Shown: positions 14,860 to 24,026 of the stretch, in pieces
Layout: every line of letters begins with the position of its first letter
Position numbering within the stretch: the first letter of the stretch is position 1
Assembly: GCA_963739975.1 (NCBI GenBank)
Contig: CAVUCK010000018.1
Span: 124,001 to 188,000, forward strand
Direction of reading: 5' to 3'
DNA: 64,000 bases
Source: JALZMG01 sp963739975
GTDB taxonomy: Bacteria > Actinomycetota > Acidimicrobiia > Acidimicrobiales > Ilumatobacteraceae
The notes under the pieces: model-generated
Told to the model about the DNA's origin: nothing
Databases searched by the model: none
What the model saw: the letters and a program-made list of their open reading frames with translations, nothing else
Program-made: the position numbers and the translations under genes

Positions 14860-16200
14860 CTACGCGTGCCGACGGAAGAGCGTGATCTTGTCCTCGCCGA
14901 TGCGCGCCCGCTTCTCCGGGTCGTCGATCCCGAGCCCCTCTCGTGGCGCCAGGCAGAGCACGCCGATCTTGCCCTCGTGCTCGTTGCGGTGGATCGAACG
15001 GGCGGCCGCCCCGACCTCGGTCAGCGGGTGGACCGCCGAGAGCAGCGGCTGGATGCGCCCCTGATCGATCAACCGGTTGGCGGCGTAGGCCTCGGCATAG
15101 TTGGCGAAGTGGCTGGAGATCAGCCGCTTGAGCTTCATCCAGAAGTGGCGGTTGTCGAACTCGATCATGTAGCCCGACGTCGCCGCGCACGTGACCACCG
15201 TGCCCCCACGCTTGCACGTGAAGATCGACGCCCCCATCGTCTGGCGGCCCGGGTGCTCGAAGACGATGTCCGGGTCGTCGCCGACGAGGCCGCGCACCTG
15301 CTTGCCGAAGCGCCGCCACTCGGACTCGTCTTGGGTGGTGGCGTCGGACCAGAAGCGGTAGCCCTCGGCCCGCCGGTCGATCACGGCGCCCACCCCGAGC
15401 TCGTTGAGCAGCGCAACCTTGTCGGGCGACGACACCACCCCGACCGGCGTACCGCCGCCGTTGAGGACGTACTGGGTGGCGTATCCGCCGATGCCGCCCG
15501 TCGCCCCCCACACCAGCACCACGTCGCCCTGCTTCATGCGCGCCCCGTTGCGGCCGACGAGCATGCGGTAGCTGGTGGAGTTGCACAGCGCGTTGACCGC
15601 CGCCTCCTCCCACGTGAGGTGGGTCGGCTTGGGCATCAGCTGGTTGGCCTTGACGATGGTCAGCTCGGCGAGCCCACCGAAGTTCGTCTCGAACCCCCAG
15701 ATGCGCTGGTTCGACGCCAGCATCGAGTCGTCATGGGCCGTCGGGTCCTGATCGTCCACGGAGTTGCAGTGGATGGTCACCCGATCGCCCGGCTTCCAGT
15801 TGCGGACCATCGATCCGACCTGCAGCACGACCCCCGAAGCGTCGGAGCCGACGATGTGGTAGGGCAGGGCGTGGCGGGCGGCCCACGTGCTCTCGCGAGC
15901 GAAGCGGTCGAGGAAGGCGAACGTCGGCAGCGGCTCGAAGATCGACGTCCACACGGTGTTGAAGTTGATGCTGGAGGCCATCACCGCGACGTAGGCCTCG
16001 TCCGGTGCCAGTTCGGGCGTGGCGACGTCGCCGATGTGCAGGCTCTTGGTCGGGTCCTTGTCGGCCGAATCGATGCCGGCGAACATCTCGGCGTCCTCGC
16101 GCCGCACGAACGCCGCCCGGTAGTGGTCCGGGATCGCCAGCCCGGCCAGCTCGTCACCGCTGGCGCCCGCTTCGATGGCGGCCAGGAACTGCTCCATCAC
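14860..16200 (-). CDS. ccrA: Crotonyl-CoA carboxylase/reductase
   Basis: A 446-aa medium-chain dehydrogenase/reductase that reductively carboxylates crotonyl-CoA to ethylmalonyl-CoA with NADPH. The CCR-specific N-terminal region is present (VMASSINFNTVWTSIFEP). So is the hydrophobic HALPYHIVGSDASGVVL segment and the Rossmann motif VLVWGATGGIGGYA. Conserved residues around FEHPGRQTMGASIF and NRLIDQGRIQP also fit. Length matches characterised Ccr proteins. Start is ATG at 16200 (MM). It is divergent from an acetyl-CoA acetyltransferase gene only 54 bp away. Together with mce this points to an ethylmalonyl-CoA pathway or supply of ethylmalonyl/methylmalonyl extender units. Confidence 0.94.
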   Translation of the reverse strand: MMEQFLAAIEAGASGDELAGLAIPDHYRAAFVRREDAEMFAGIDSADKDPTKSLHIGDVATPELAPDEAYVAVMASSINFNTVWTSIFEPLPTFAFLDRFARESTWAARHALPYHIVGSDASGVVLQVGSMVRNWKPGDRVTIHCNSVDDQDPTAHDDSMLASNQRIWGFETNFGGLAELTIVKANQLMPKPTHLTWEEAAVNALCNSTSYRMLVGRNGARMKQGDVVLVWGATGGIGGYATQYVLNGGGTPVGVVSSPDKVALLNELGVGAVIDRRAEGYRFWSDATTQDESEWRRFGKQVRGLVGDDPDIVFEHPGRQTMGASIFTCKRGGTVVTCAATSGYMIEFDNRHFWMKLKRLISSHFANYAEAYAANRLIDQGRIQPLLSAVHPLTEVGAAARSIHRNEHEGKIGVLCLAPREGLGIDDPEKRARIGEDKITLFRRHA

Positions 16201-16254
16201 GCGAACTTACCGGCGGGTAGGTCGCCAGTGGAAACGCCGGATTACCCTGGTCAC

Positions 16255-17436
<1,182 letters not shown>

Positions 17437-17519
17437 CGGCGCGAGCGCACCAATTTCGGATCGGAGGTTTTCGATTCGTGGAGACGAGGTAGAAAGGTCT
17501 CGTCGGCCGCGGTGCGGGC

Positions 17520-17542
17520 GATCCTTGACGAGTTCAAGGATC
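17520..17542 (+). terminator. Hairpin downstream of thiolase
   Basis: GATCCTTGA at 17520-17528 and TCAAGGATC at 17534-17542 form a perfect 9-bp stem with a 5-nt loop, 84 bp after the thiolase stop. There is no U-tract. It could terminate the thiolase transcript. A longer pairing, GGTGCGGG near 17511 with CCCGCACC near 17592, would enclose it. Confidence 0.4.
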
Positions 17543-17610
17543 GGCAGTAACGTGACTGACACATAACGGAGATCGGATCGTCGGACTCCCTCCCGCACCG
17601 ATCTTCTGTA

Positions 17611-17673
17611 CTGGGGCATCACTGCCTGCGTCGGCCCGTCCGCCCGCTACCGACGCAAGCGGTGGTGCCCCAG
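17611..17673 (+). repeat. 24-bp imperfect inverted repeat between thiolase and recR
   Basis: Arms 17611-17634 (starting CTGGGGCATCACTG) and 17650-17673 (ending GGTGGTGCCCCAG) pair over 24 positions with a 15-nt loop. Of the three non-Watson-Crick positions, two are G-U pairs if the RNA is read from the plus strand, whereas the minus-strand RNA would have two C-A mismatches. That favours a plus-strand transcript. It lies between convergent genes, so a transcription-end hairpin is the simplest role, but a structured RNA is possible. Confidence 0.6.
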
Positions 17674-17705
17674 GCGCGTTTTCGGTGCTCGCAGCCGCGG
17701 TGGCG

Positions 17706-18317
17706 TCAGGCGTCGGTGACCTCGCGGCGCCCTTCGAGGGCGCGGCCGAGCGTCAACTCGTCGGCGTATTCGAGGTCACCGCCCACCGGCAGGCCGCTGG
17801 CCAGCCGTGTGACGCGCAGGCCCAGCGGGCGCAGCTGGCGGGCCAGGTACATCGCCGTGACCTCGCCCTCGGTGTTGGGGTTGGTGCAGATGATCAGCTC
17901 CTCGATGCCCTCGGGCTCGATCCGGGCCAGCAGCTCGCGGATCTTCAGTTGCTCCGGCCCGATCCCCTCCAGCGGGCTCATCGCCCCCAGGAGCACGTGG
18001 TAGCGGCCGTGGAACTCGCCGGTGCGCTCGACGGCGACGATGTCGCGTGGCTCCTCGACCACGCACACGACCCGCCCGTCCCGGCGGTCGTCGGCACAGA
18101 AGCCGCACAGCTCGGCGTCGGCGACGTTGAAGCAGCGGCTGCAGAACCGCACCCGCTCCTTGGCGTCGGTGATCGCTGCGGCCAGGCGAGCGACGTCGTC
18201 GGCGGGGATCTTGAGCAGGTGGAAGGCGATCCGCTGCGCCGACTTCGGACCGATGCCCGGCAGGCGGCCGAGCTCGTCGATCAGCGTCTGGACGGGCGGG
18301 GAGTAGGCACTCGGCAC
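17706..18317 (-). CDS. recR: Recombination mediator RecR
   Basis: A 203-aa protein that acts with RecO to load RecA on SSB-coated gapped DNA. It contains the N-terminal helix-hairpin-helix (LGRLPGIGPKSAQRIAFHLL), the four-Cys zinc finger CSRC...CGFC near residues 58-74, and a Toprim domain (VCVVEEPRDI, CTNPNTEGEVTAMYL). Length is standard. The GTG start at 18317 lies one base after the dnaX stop, so translation is probably coupled; dnaX-recR is a widely conserved pair. Confidence 0.96.
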   Translation of the reverse strand: MPSAYSPPVQTLIDELGRLPGIGPKSAQRIAFHLLKIPADDVARLAAAITDAKERVRFCSRCFNVADAELCGFCADDRRDGRVVCVVEEPRDIVAVERTGEFHGRYHVLLGAMSPLEGIGPEQLKIRELLARIEPEGIEELIICTNPNTEGEVTAMYLARQLRPLGLRVTRLASGLPVGGDLEYADELTLGRALEGRREVTDA

Positions 18318-18318
18318 C

Positions 18319-19974
18319 TCAGCGTCCCTCGATGACCTCGGCGCCGGGGAACGCCTGCGCCAGGCGGTCGAGGGCCGTCGGCCCGGGGCCGGCGTCGGTC
18401 AGGTCGTCGAGGTCGATGGCCTCCACGTGGGCTTCGGCGGTCGGACCGGGAGCCGGTGGGGCCCCGGCGCCGACGCGGATGCTGACCGTGCGGCCGGCCA
18501 CGGTCGCCCAGGCCGACTCGACGGCGTGGCGGTGCTCGTCGCACTTCGCCCGATGGGTCTCGTTGGGGGCCACCATCGCCACCGTGGCGCCGTCCACGCC
18601 GACGACGTCGACGGGAGTGAACAGCGCCCGCACGATGCCCTTCAGCGACGGCCGGACGGAGGACTCCCACTCGGCGCGGGCGTCGTCGATGCTCGGCGGC
18701 GGCGGCGGGTCGCCACCACCGGGCGCGGCAGGCGCCGGCTCCGGCGCTGGCTCGGCAACGGCAGCGACCACCGCCGGCGCCCCGTCCGCCGACGGCCGGG
18801 CCCTGCCGCCGAGCGCCGTGCGTCCAGTCGTCGGGTCGATCACCGGGGCGGGTGCGGCCGGCGCTCCCTGGGCCACCGCCTGCTCGAGCCGCGCCAACCG
18901 GAAGGCGATGGCCCCCAGGTCGTCGTCGGCCGCCGCCGGGGCCGTGGTCAGCTGGACGAGGGCGACCTCGACCAGCACCCGCGGGTCGGGGGCGTGGCGC
19001 AGCTCGACGAGGATCTCACCCAGCCGCTCGATCGCCCGCACCAGCGCCGCGGGGCCGGCGCGCTGCGCCCTGGCGGCCAGCTGGTCGACCTCGTGGCCCG
19101 ACCGCTGCACGAGCTCGGGCGCCATCAGCGACAGGAAGAGGTCACGCAGGTGGCGGACGAACGACTCGGCGATCGCCCGCGGTTCGTGGCCGGCGTTGAC
19201 GGCGTGGGCCATGGCCGTGAGGGCCAGGCCTGGCTGGTGGTCGATCAGGGCGTCGACCAGGTCGTCGAACGACAGGGCGTCGGTCGTCGCGCCCCCGGCG
19301 CTGGCGATCAGCTCCAGGGCCGACAGCGTGTCGCGCGCCGACCCGGCGCCCTGCGAGATGGCGGCGTCGACGGCGGCATCGTCGAGGTCGAGCCCGGCGT
19401 CGGCGACGACCCAGCGCACGTGCTCGCCCATCGTCTCGGGCGGCAGCAGGTGGAACCGCAGGTGCTGGGTGCGGCTGCGGATCGTGTCGCTGACCTTCTG
19501 GGGGTCCGTGGTGGCCAGCACGAACACGACGTGGGGCGGCGGCTCCTCCAGCGTCTTCAAGAGAGCTGCCTCGGCCGCCTTCGACAGCATGTGGACCTCG
19601 TCCAGGATGTACACCTTGTGCCGTCCGGGCGTGCCGAGCGATGCCCGCTCGATGAGGTCCCGCATGGCGTCGACCCCGTTGTTGCTCGCCGCGTCGAGCT
19701 CGTGGACGTCGTAGCTCGTGCCGCGCTCCACGGCGAGGCACGACGCGCACTCGCAACACGGCTCGCCGTCGACCGGGTCGGCGCAGTTGAGGACCTTGGC
19801 CAGGATGCGCGCCGAGCTGGTCTTGCCCGTTCCACGGGGGCCCGAGAACAGGTAGGCCTGACCCTCTCGCCCACCGGCGACGGCGTCGCGCAGTGCCCGG
19901 ACGACGTGGTCCTGGCCCTTCAGCTCGGCGAAACGGCGTGGCCGGTAGCGGCGGTACAGCGACGGCGAGGCCAC
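18319..19974 (-). CDS. dnaX: DNA polymerase III subunit gamma/tau
   Basis: The 551-aa clamp-loader ATPase. It begins SPSLYRRYRPRRFAELKGQD, has Walker A GPRGTGKTSSARI, the four-Cys zinc module (NCADP...CCECASC), Walker B YILDEVHMLS, and sensor 1 LATTDPQKV. The domain III helices follow. A Pro/Ala-rich linker (about residues 395-435) leads to a short C-terminal domain with RAEWESSVRPSLKG, the actinobacterial tau-like region. The start is GTG at 19974. It opens the dnaX-recR operon and sits in the tadA-SRP RNA-dnaX neighbourhood. Confidence 0.95.
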   Translation of the reverse strand: MASPSLYRRYRPRRFAELKGQDHVVRALRDAVAGGREGQAYLFSGPRGTGKTSSARILAKVLNCADPVDGEPCCECASCLAVERGTSYDVHELDAASNNGVDAMRDLIERASLGTPGRHKVYILDEVHMLSKAAEAALLKTLEEPPPHVVFVLATTDPQKVSDTIRSRTQHLRFHLLPPETMGEHVRWVVADAGLDLDDAAVDAAISQGAGSARDTLSALELIASAGGATTDALSFDDLVDALIDHQPGLALTAMAHAVNAGHEPRAIAESFVRHLRDLFLSLMAPELVQRSGHEVDQLAARAQRAGPAALVRAIERLGEILVELRHAPDPRVLVEVALVQLTTAPAAADDDLGAIAFRLARLEQAVAQGAPAAPAPVIDPTTGRTALGGRARPSADGAPAVVAAVAEPAPEPAPAAPGGGDPPPPPSIDDARAEWESSVRPSLKGIVRALFTPVDVVGVDGATVAMVAPNETHRAKCDEHRHAVESAWATVAGRTVSIRVGAGAPPAPGPTAEAHVEAIDLDDLTDAGPGPTALDRLAQAFPGAEVIEGR

Positions 19975-20035
19975 GCGGCGAGCCTACCGACGGGGTGTCA
20001 CGGGCTCGGGCGGCGCTGCAAGTGCCTGGTCCGGG

Positions 20036-21907
20036 GTGCGGTTGACGACGCGTCCGTCCAACTACCGTGTTCCGCTGGTGCCTTCCCGAACCCGTGTTCC
20101 CGGCCGCACGCTGCGGCTCGTGCTCGCCGGCCTGGCCGCCGGCGTGGTCGGGCTCCTCACCTCGGTGGGCGCCGGTTCGACCGCCGCCCAGACGCTCGTC
20201 GAGACGACGCCAGCGGCCGGGTCGACGCTGTCCGAGCCGCCCGAGCAGATCGTCCTGCGCTTCGAGGAGCCGGTCGACGCGGCGACCATCAACATGGCGT
20301 GCCAGGCCGAGGGCGAGGCGACCGGCAACCCGGCACCCCTCGAGAACCCGCCGCAGATCAGCGACGACGGCCTGACGGTCACCGCCGCCGTGGAGACACC
20401 GCCCCCGGCCGGCCTGTGCACCGTCGGCTGGTCGACGACGCTGCCCACCGGTGAGGCGGGCGAGGGTGACTCGTTCAGCTTCACGTTGACTGCCCTCGCC
20501 ACTGGCCAGACGACGGTTCCCGGCTCGACCCCGCCGCCGACGCCCGAGGCCGAGGATGAGATCCTCGACGCCTCGGAGGTCTCGAGCGGCGCCATCTGGC
20601 TCGGTCAGGTGCTCTCGATCTTCGGGATCGCCGTGCTGTTCGGCTCGGTCGTCCTGATCGTCGCCGCCTGGCCCGAGGGGCCCGAGTACATCCTCGCCGT
20701 CCGGTTCCTGCGCGCCATGTGGGTGCTCGGCATCGCCGGGACGTTGCTCTACGTCGTGGCGCTCAGCGCTGCGGTCCGCGGTGACTCGCTCGGCAGCGGC
20801 GTCAACCCGGCCGGCTGGCTGGACCTCTTCGAGGCCGGGGTCGCCGGCCAGGCCGCGCTGGCCCGGCTGGTGCTGTTCCTCGCCGCTGGCTGGGTGGTGC
20901 TGCGGCCCGAGCGGGTCATCGACCCGACGACGCAGTTCCCGGCCGTCGCCCTGCCGACCCTCGCCACCGTCACGCTCGGGCTGACCCGGACGGCCGGCGA
21001 CCTCGCTCCGCTCGGTGTCGTGGCCGGCATCGCCCACGCCCTGGGGATGGCGCTGTGGCTGGGCGCGCTGGTGCTGCTGGCGCGGGTCGTGCTGGCCGGT
21101 CCGGGCGAGGAGGACCTGGTGCACGCGGTGCGCGGGTTCGGCCGGCTGTCGGGTCCGGCGATCGTCGTCACCGTCGTCAGCGGCCTCGTCCAGCTGTACC
21201 GCCTCGACGGCGGCTCGCTGTTCGGCGAGCGCCACGGGCTGGTGCTGCTGGTCAAGACGGTCCTCGTCGCGGCGATGCTCTTCGTCGGGCTGACCGCCCG
21301 CCAGGTCGCCCAGACCCGCCTCATGCGGTCATCCGATCTGGGGCCCCGCCTGGCCCATCGGCTGCGCCGCGCCTTTGGCACGGAGGCCGTGATCGGGGTG
21401 GTCGTGGTGGGGCTGAGCGGATGGCTGCTGGCGCTCGAGCCCGGCAAGCTGCCCGAACCGGTGATCGACTTCGCCATCGAGGAGCCCATCGTCGACACGG
21501 CGTCGGGCATCGATCTGACGGTCTCGATGGAACCGGGACAGGTCGGCCTCAACACGCTGCGCGTCGAGGTCCGGGCGCCGGCCGAGGGGTTGTCCGACCT
21601 GATCGTGTCGTTCGTTCCGCCGGTGGGCTCGAACCTGCCGACGATCGAGCAGGCGATCCCGCTGAACGGGCCCGGCATCGCCCAGTCGCCCGCGGGTGCG
21701 GGTGTGCCGCTCGACGTGGCCGGCGTGTGGACGCTGCAGATCAGCGCGTCGACGCCGACGGGCGCCGTCCAAGGCGCCGGCGGGACGTTCGAGGTCCGGG
21801 CTGCCGACGGGTCGCTGCCGACGGACACCATCGGCACCACGCCCAGCACCCCGCCCATCACGCCGGCGACCACGGTGCCGGCGAGCACGACCACCGCCGC
21901 GCCGTAG
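20036..21907 (+). CDS. CopC-CopD fusion, copper-resistance-type membrane protein
   Basis: A 623-aa exported membrane protein. After a signal sequence (LRLVLAGLAAGVVGLL...STAAQ) comes a CopC-like beta-sandwich, recognisable by TTPAAGSTLSEPPEQIVLRF. A Thr/Pro-rich linker follows. Then a CopD-like block of about eight transmembrane helices spans residues 185-460, and an outer beta-domain about 470-585 resembles FixH/YtkA folds. The C-terminus is a Thr-rich tail. Canonical CopC has an N-terminal His right after the signal peptide that binds copper; here the position reads AQTLVET, so copper binding by that site is doubtful. GTG at 20036 is used; GTG at 20078 is an alternative. Confidence 0.82.
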   Translation: MRLTTRPSNYRVPLVPSRTRVPGRTLRLVLAGLAAGVVGLLTSVGAGSTAAQTLVETTPAAGSTLSEPPEQIVLRFEEPVDAATINMACQAEGEATGNPAPLENPPQISDDGLTVTAAVETPPPAGLCTVGWSTTLPTGEAGEGDSFSFTLTALATGQTTVPGSTPPPTPEAEDEILDASEVSSGAIWLGQVLSIFGIAVLFGSVVLIVAAWPEGPEYILAVRFLRAMWVLGIAGTLLYVVALSAAVRGDSLGSGVNPAGWLDLFEAGVAGQAALARLVLFLAAGWVVLRPERVIDPTTQFPAVALPTLATVTLGLTRTAGDLAPLGVVAGIAHALGMALWLGALVLLARVVLAGPGEEDLVHAVRGFGRLSGPAIVVTVVSGLVQLYRLDGGSLFGERHGLVLLVKTVLVAAMLFVGLTARQVAQTRLMRSSDLGPRLAHRLRRAFGTEAVIGVVVVGLSGWLLALEPGKLPEPVIDFAIEEPIVDTASGIDLTVSMEPGQVGLNTLRVEVRAPAEGLSDLIVSFVPPVGSNLPTIEQAIPLNGPGIAQSPAGAGVPLDVAGVWTLQISASTPTGAVQGAGGTFEVRAADGSLPTDTIGTTPSTPPITPATTVPASTTTAAP

Positions 21908-21938
21908 AGGCTCAGGAGCGAAGCGACTGAGCAAAGAA

Positions 21939-21987
21939 CATCTGGGCGCGGATCGTCTCACCAACTGAGACGATCCGCGCCCAGATG
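21939..21987. repeat. Long inverted repeat, family A copy 2
   Basis: A perfect 22-bp inverted repeat with a 5-nt loop (CCAAC): arms 21939-21960 and 21966-21987. The outer arm CATCTGGGCGCGGA is identical to family A copy 1 near 11395; the inner bases differ but keep the pairing. It lies between the CopCD gene and the convergent DNA ligase gene, where a bidirectional terminator is expected. Confidence 0.88.
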
Positions 21988-22018
21988 CGGTTCTCGGGCT
22001 CGCTGGCGCTCGCCCGAA

Positions 22019-23101
22019 CTACCCGCTGACGACCTCGGAGAAGGGGACGGGGTCGGCGACGTCGAGCTGGTCGTAGCGGCAGCTCGACGGCTGGCGGTCC
22101 GGGCGCCAGCGGATGAACGACACGCCGTGGCGGAACCGGCGGTTCTCCAGCTGGCCGAACGTCACCTCGGCGACGAGGCCGTCGTCGGCCGACGTGCGGA
22201 TGGGGATCCACGACAGGTCCTTGCCGGCGTTCCACCGGCTGGTGGCGCCGGGCTTGCGGCTGACGTCCTGGCGCTGCCACTCGGCCCAGTCCCGCCACGG
22301 GTGGGTCTCGACGGCCCCCTCGGTGAGCGGCTCGAGCAGCTCGCGCAGCTCCCGGCGGAACTTCACGGTGAACGCCGCGGCGACCCCGACGTGCTGCAGC
22401 TGGTCCTGGTCGTCGTACAGCCCGAGCAACATCGATCCGATGCCCTCGCCGTCCTTGTGGATGCGGTAACCGGCCACGACGCAGTCGGCGGTGCGCTCGT
22501 GCTTGACCTTGATCAGGGCCCGCTTGTCCTGCTGGTAGGGGTCGTCGAGGCCCTTGGCCACGATGCCGTCGAGCCCGGCGCCCTCGAATCGCCCGAACCA
22601 CTCCTCGGCGATCCGGCGGTCGGTGCTGGCCGGCGTCAGGTGGACGGGCGGCACCGGATCGAGCACGTCGATCAACCGCTCCCGGCGCTCGCGCAGCGGG
22701 CGGTCGAGCAACACGTCGTCGCCGAGCGCCAGCAGGTCGAAGGCGATGTAGGCGGCGGGGGTCTCGCCGGCCAGACGCCGCACCCGCGACTCGGCCGGGT
22801 GGATCCGCTGCAGCAGGGCGTCGAAGTCGAGCCCGCGGCCGTCGCGATCGGCCACGACGATCTCGCCGTCGACGACGCAACGTGCCGGAAGGGCCACACG
22901 AAGTGGATCGAGCAGCTCCGGGAAGTAGCGGGTGAACGGCCGCTCCTTGCGGCTGGCCAGCTCGATCTCGTCACCGTCGCGGAACACGACGCACCGGAAC
23001 CCGTCCCACTTCGGCTCGAACAGCCAGCCGTCGCCGTCGGGGATCGTGCGCGCCAGCTTGGCCAGCATCGGCTTGAACGGGGGCAGCAGCGGCAGGTCCA
23101 T
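22019..23101 (-). CDS. ligC: ATP-dependent DNA ligase (LigC type)
   Basis: A 360-aa minimal ATP-dependent DNA ligase. The adenylated Lys is in motif I, EPKWDGFR. Motif III is FDLLALGDD, motif IV is LDGIVAKGLDDPY and motif V is RALIKVKHERT. An OB-fold C-terminus follows (GLVAEVTFGQLENRRFRHG). It lacks the primase and phosphoesterase domains of LigD, so it resembles the LigC ligases of actinobacteria, linked to base-excision or end-joining repair. Start at 23101 gives MDLPLLPPFKPMLAK, the usual N-terminus. No partner repair genes adjoin it. Confidence 0.92.
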   Translation of the reverse strand: MDLPLLPPFKPMLAKLARTIPDGDGWLFEPKWDGFRCVVFRDGDEIELASRKERPFTRYFPELLDPLRVALPARCVVDGEIVVADRDGRGLDFDALLQRIHPAESRVRRLAGETPAAYIAFDLLALGDDVLLDRPLRERRERLIDVLDPVPPVHLTPASTDRRIAEEWFGRFEGAGLDGIVAKGLDDPYQQDKRALIKVKHERTADCVVAGYRIHKDGEGIGSMLLGLYDDQDQLQHVGVAAAFTVKFRRELRELLEPLTEGAVETHPWRDWAEWQRQDVSRKPGATSRWNAGKDLSWIPIRTSADDGLVAEVTFGQLENRRFRHGVSFIRWRPDRQPSSCRYDQLDVADPVPFSEVVSG

Positions 23102-23205
23102 GTCTGCCCATCATCGCTCGCGCCGTGATCGCTCGCGTCAGCATGGGGAACCGTTGGCGTCCCGCCGACGTCGAATCAGCACACGCCCAGAGGGAGAGGA
23201 CATCC

Positions 23206-23970
23206 ATGACCGCAACTTGGAAGATCGCACTGGTATCGGCGGCGACTGCCATCGGCGCCACGACCGCCGTCGTCGCGCTGACCGACCGCGCCGCGGCGCC
23301 CGCATCGGCCACGGTGCCGCCTGACGAGGAGGGCGCCGCACCGACCGATACCGGTGAGCGGACCGTGACGGTCACCGGCCACGGCACCGTCGAGGTCGAG
23401 CCGGACATCGCCCAGGTGTCGATGGGCGTCCAGTCGACGCAACCCGACGCCAGCGCCGTGTACGCCACGCTGGAGACGAAGTCGACGGCGCTGGTGGAGT
23501 CGCTGAAGGGCCTCGGGATCGCCGAGGAGGACATCCAGACCAGTGGGCTGAACGTCTACCCGAACGTCGACGAGAACCAGATCTCGAGCTTCGTCGGCAG
23601 CGTCAGCGTCAACGTCACGCTGCGCGACCTCGCCCGGACCGGTGAGATCCTCGACGGCGTGCAGGCCTTCGTCGGTCCAGAGCTGACGCTCAGCGGGATC
23701 TCCTTCTCCTACGCCGAGCCGGAGAACGTGCTCGCCGAGGCCCGCGCCGGAGCGATCGAGAACGCCCGGGTGCGGGCCGAGCAGTTCGCCACCGCCGCCG
23801 ACGCCGGCGTCGGCGACGTGCTGCGGATCATCGAGTCGACGGTGCCGAACGAGGTCTTCATGCGGGAGGCGGAGTTCGCCGCTGCCGATGCGGCCGGCGG
23901 GGCAATCGCCATCGAGCCCGGCTCGCAGGAGCTGGCCGTCGACGTCTCCGTGGTCTTCGAACTCACGTAA
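23206..23970 (+). CDS. Exported SIMPL-domain protein (DUF541)
   Basis: A 254-aa exported protein. A hydrophobic N-terminal segment (WKIALVSAATAIGATTAVVA) serves as signal or anchor. The SIMPL/DUF541 domain follows: RTVTVTGHGTVEVEPDIAQVSMGV at its start, IQTSGLNVYPNVDE and a C-terminal LAVDVSVVFEL strand. Family members form oligomers at the cell surface with poorly known function (stress tolerance and signalling have been suggested). The ATG at 23206 is chosen because GGAGAGGA lies 5 nt upstream; the longer in-frame reading from 23125 lacks this. Confidence 0.88.
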   Translation: MTATWKIALVSAATAIGATTAVVALTDRAAAPASATVPPDEEGAAPTDTGERTVTVTGHGTVEVEPDIAQVSMGVQSTQPDASAVYATLETKSTALVESLKGLGIAEEDIQTSGLNVYPNVDENQISSFVGSVSVNVTLRDLARTGEILDGVQAFVGPELTLSGISFSYAEPENVLAEARAGAIENARVRAEQFATAADAGVGDVLRIIESTVPNEVFMREAEFAAADAAGGAIAIEPGSQELAVDVSVVFELT

Positions 23971-23972
23971 CA

Positions 23973-24026
23973 CCCGTTCTGGCCGTCAGAATCGACCGTT
24001 GTGAGTCGATCGCGACGGCCAGGACT
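23973..24026. repeat. Inverted repeat, family B copy 2 (reverse orientation)
   Basis: The arms CCGTTCTGGCCGTC near 23973-23987 and GACGGCCAGGA near 24014-24024 pair imperfectly. The loop CCGTTGTGAGTCGAT is the reverse complement of the GACTCACAACGG core of the other two copies, so the whole element is inverted relative to them. It spans the presumed GTG start (24001) of the acyl-CoA ligase gene. Confidence 0.75.

Noticed and set aside
13876..16254. Upstream extension of the thiolase frame
   Set aside because: It runs antisense through mce and ccrA; the thiolase N-terminus is clearly at 16255.
17611..17673. First thought to be the SRP RNA because of its location near recR-dnaX
   Set aside because: It lacks the GGTCAGG and AGCAGCC elements; these were found instead at 11298-11325.
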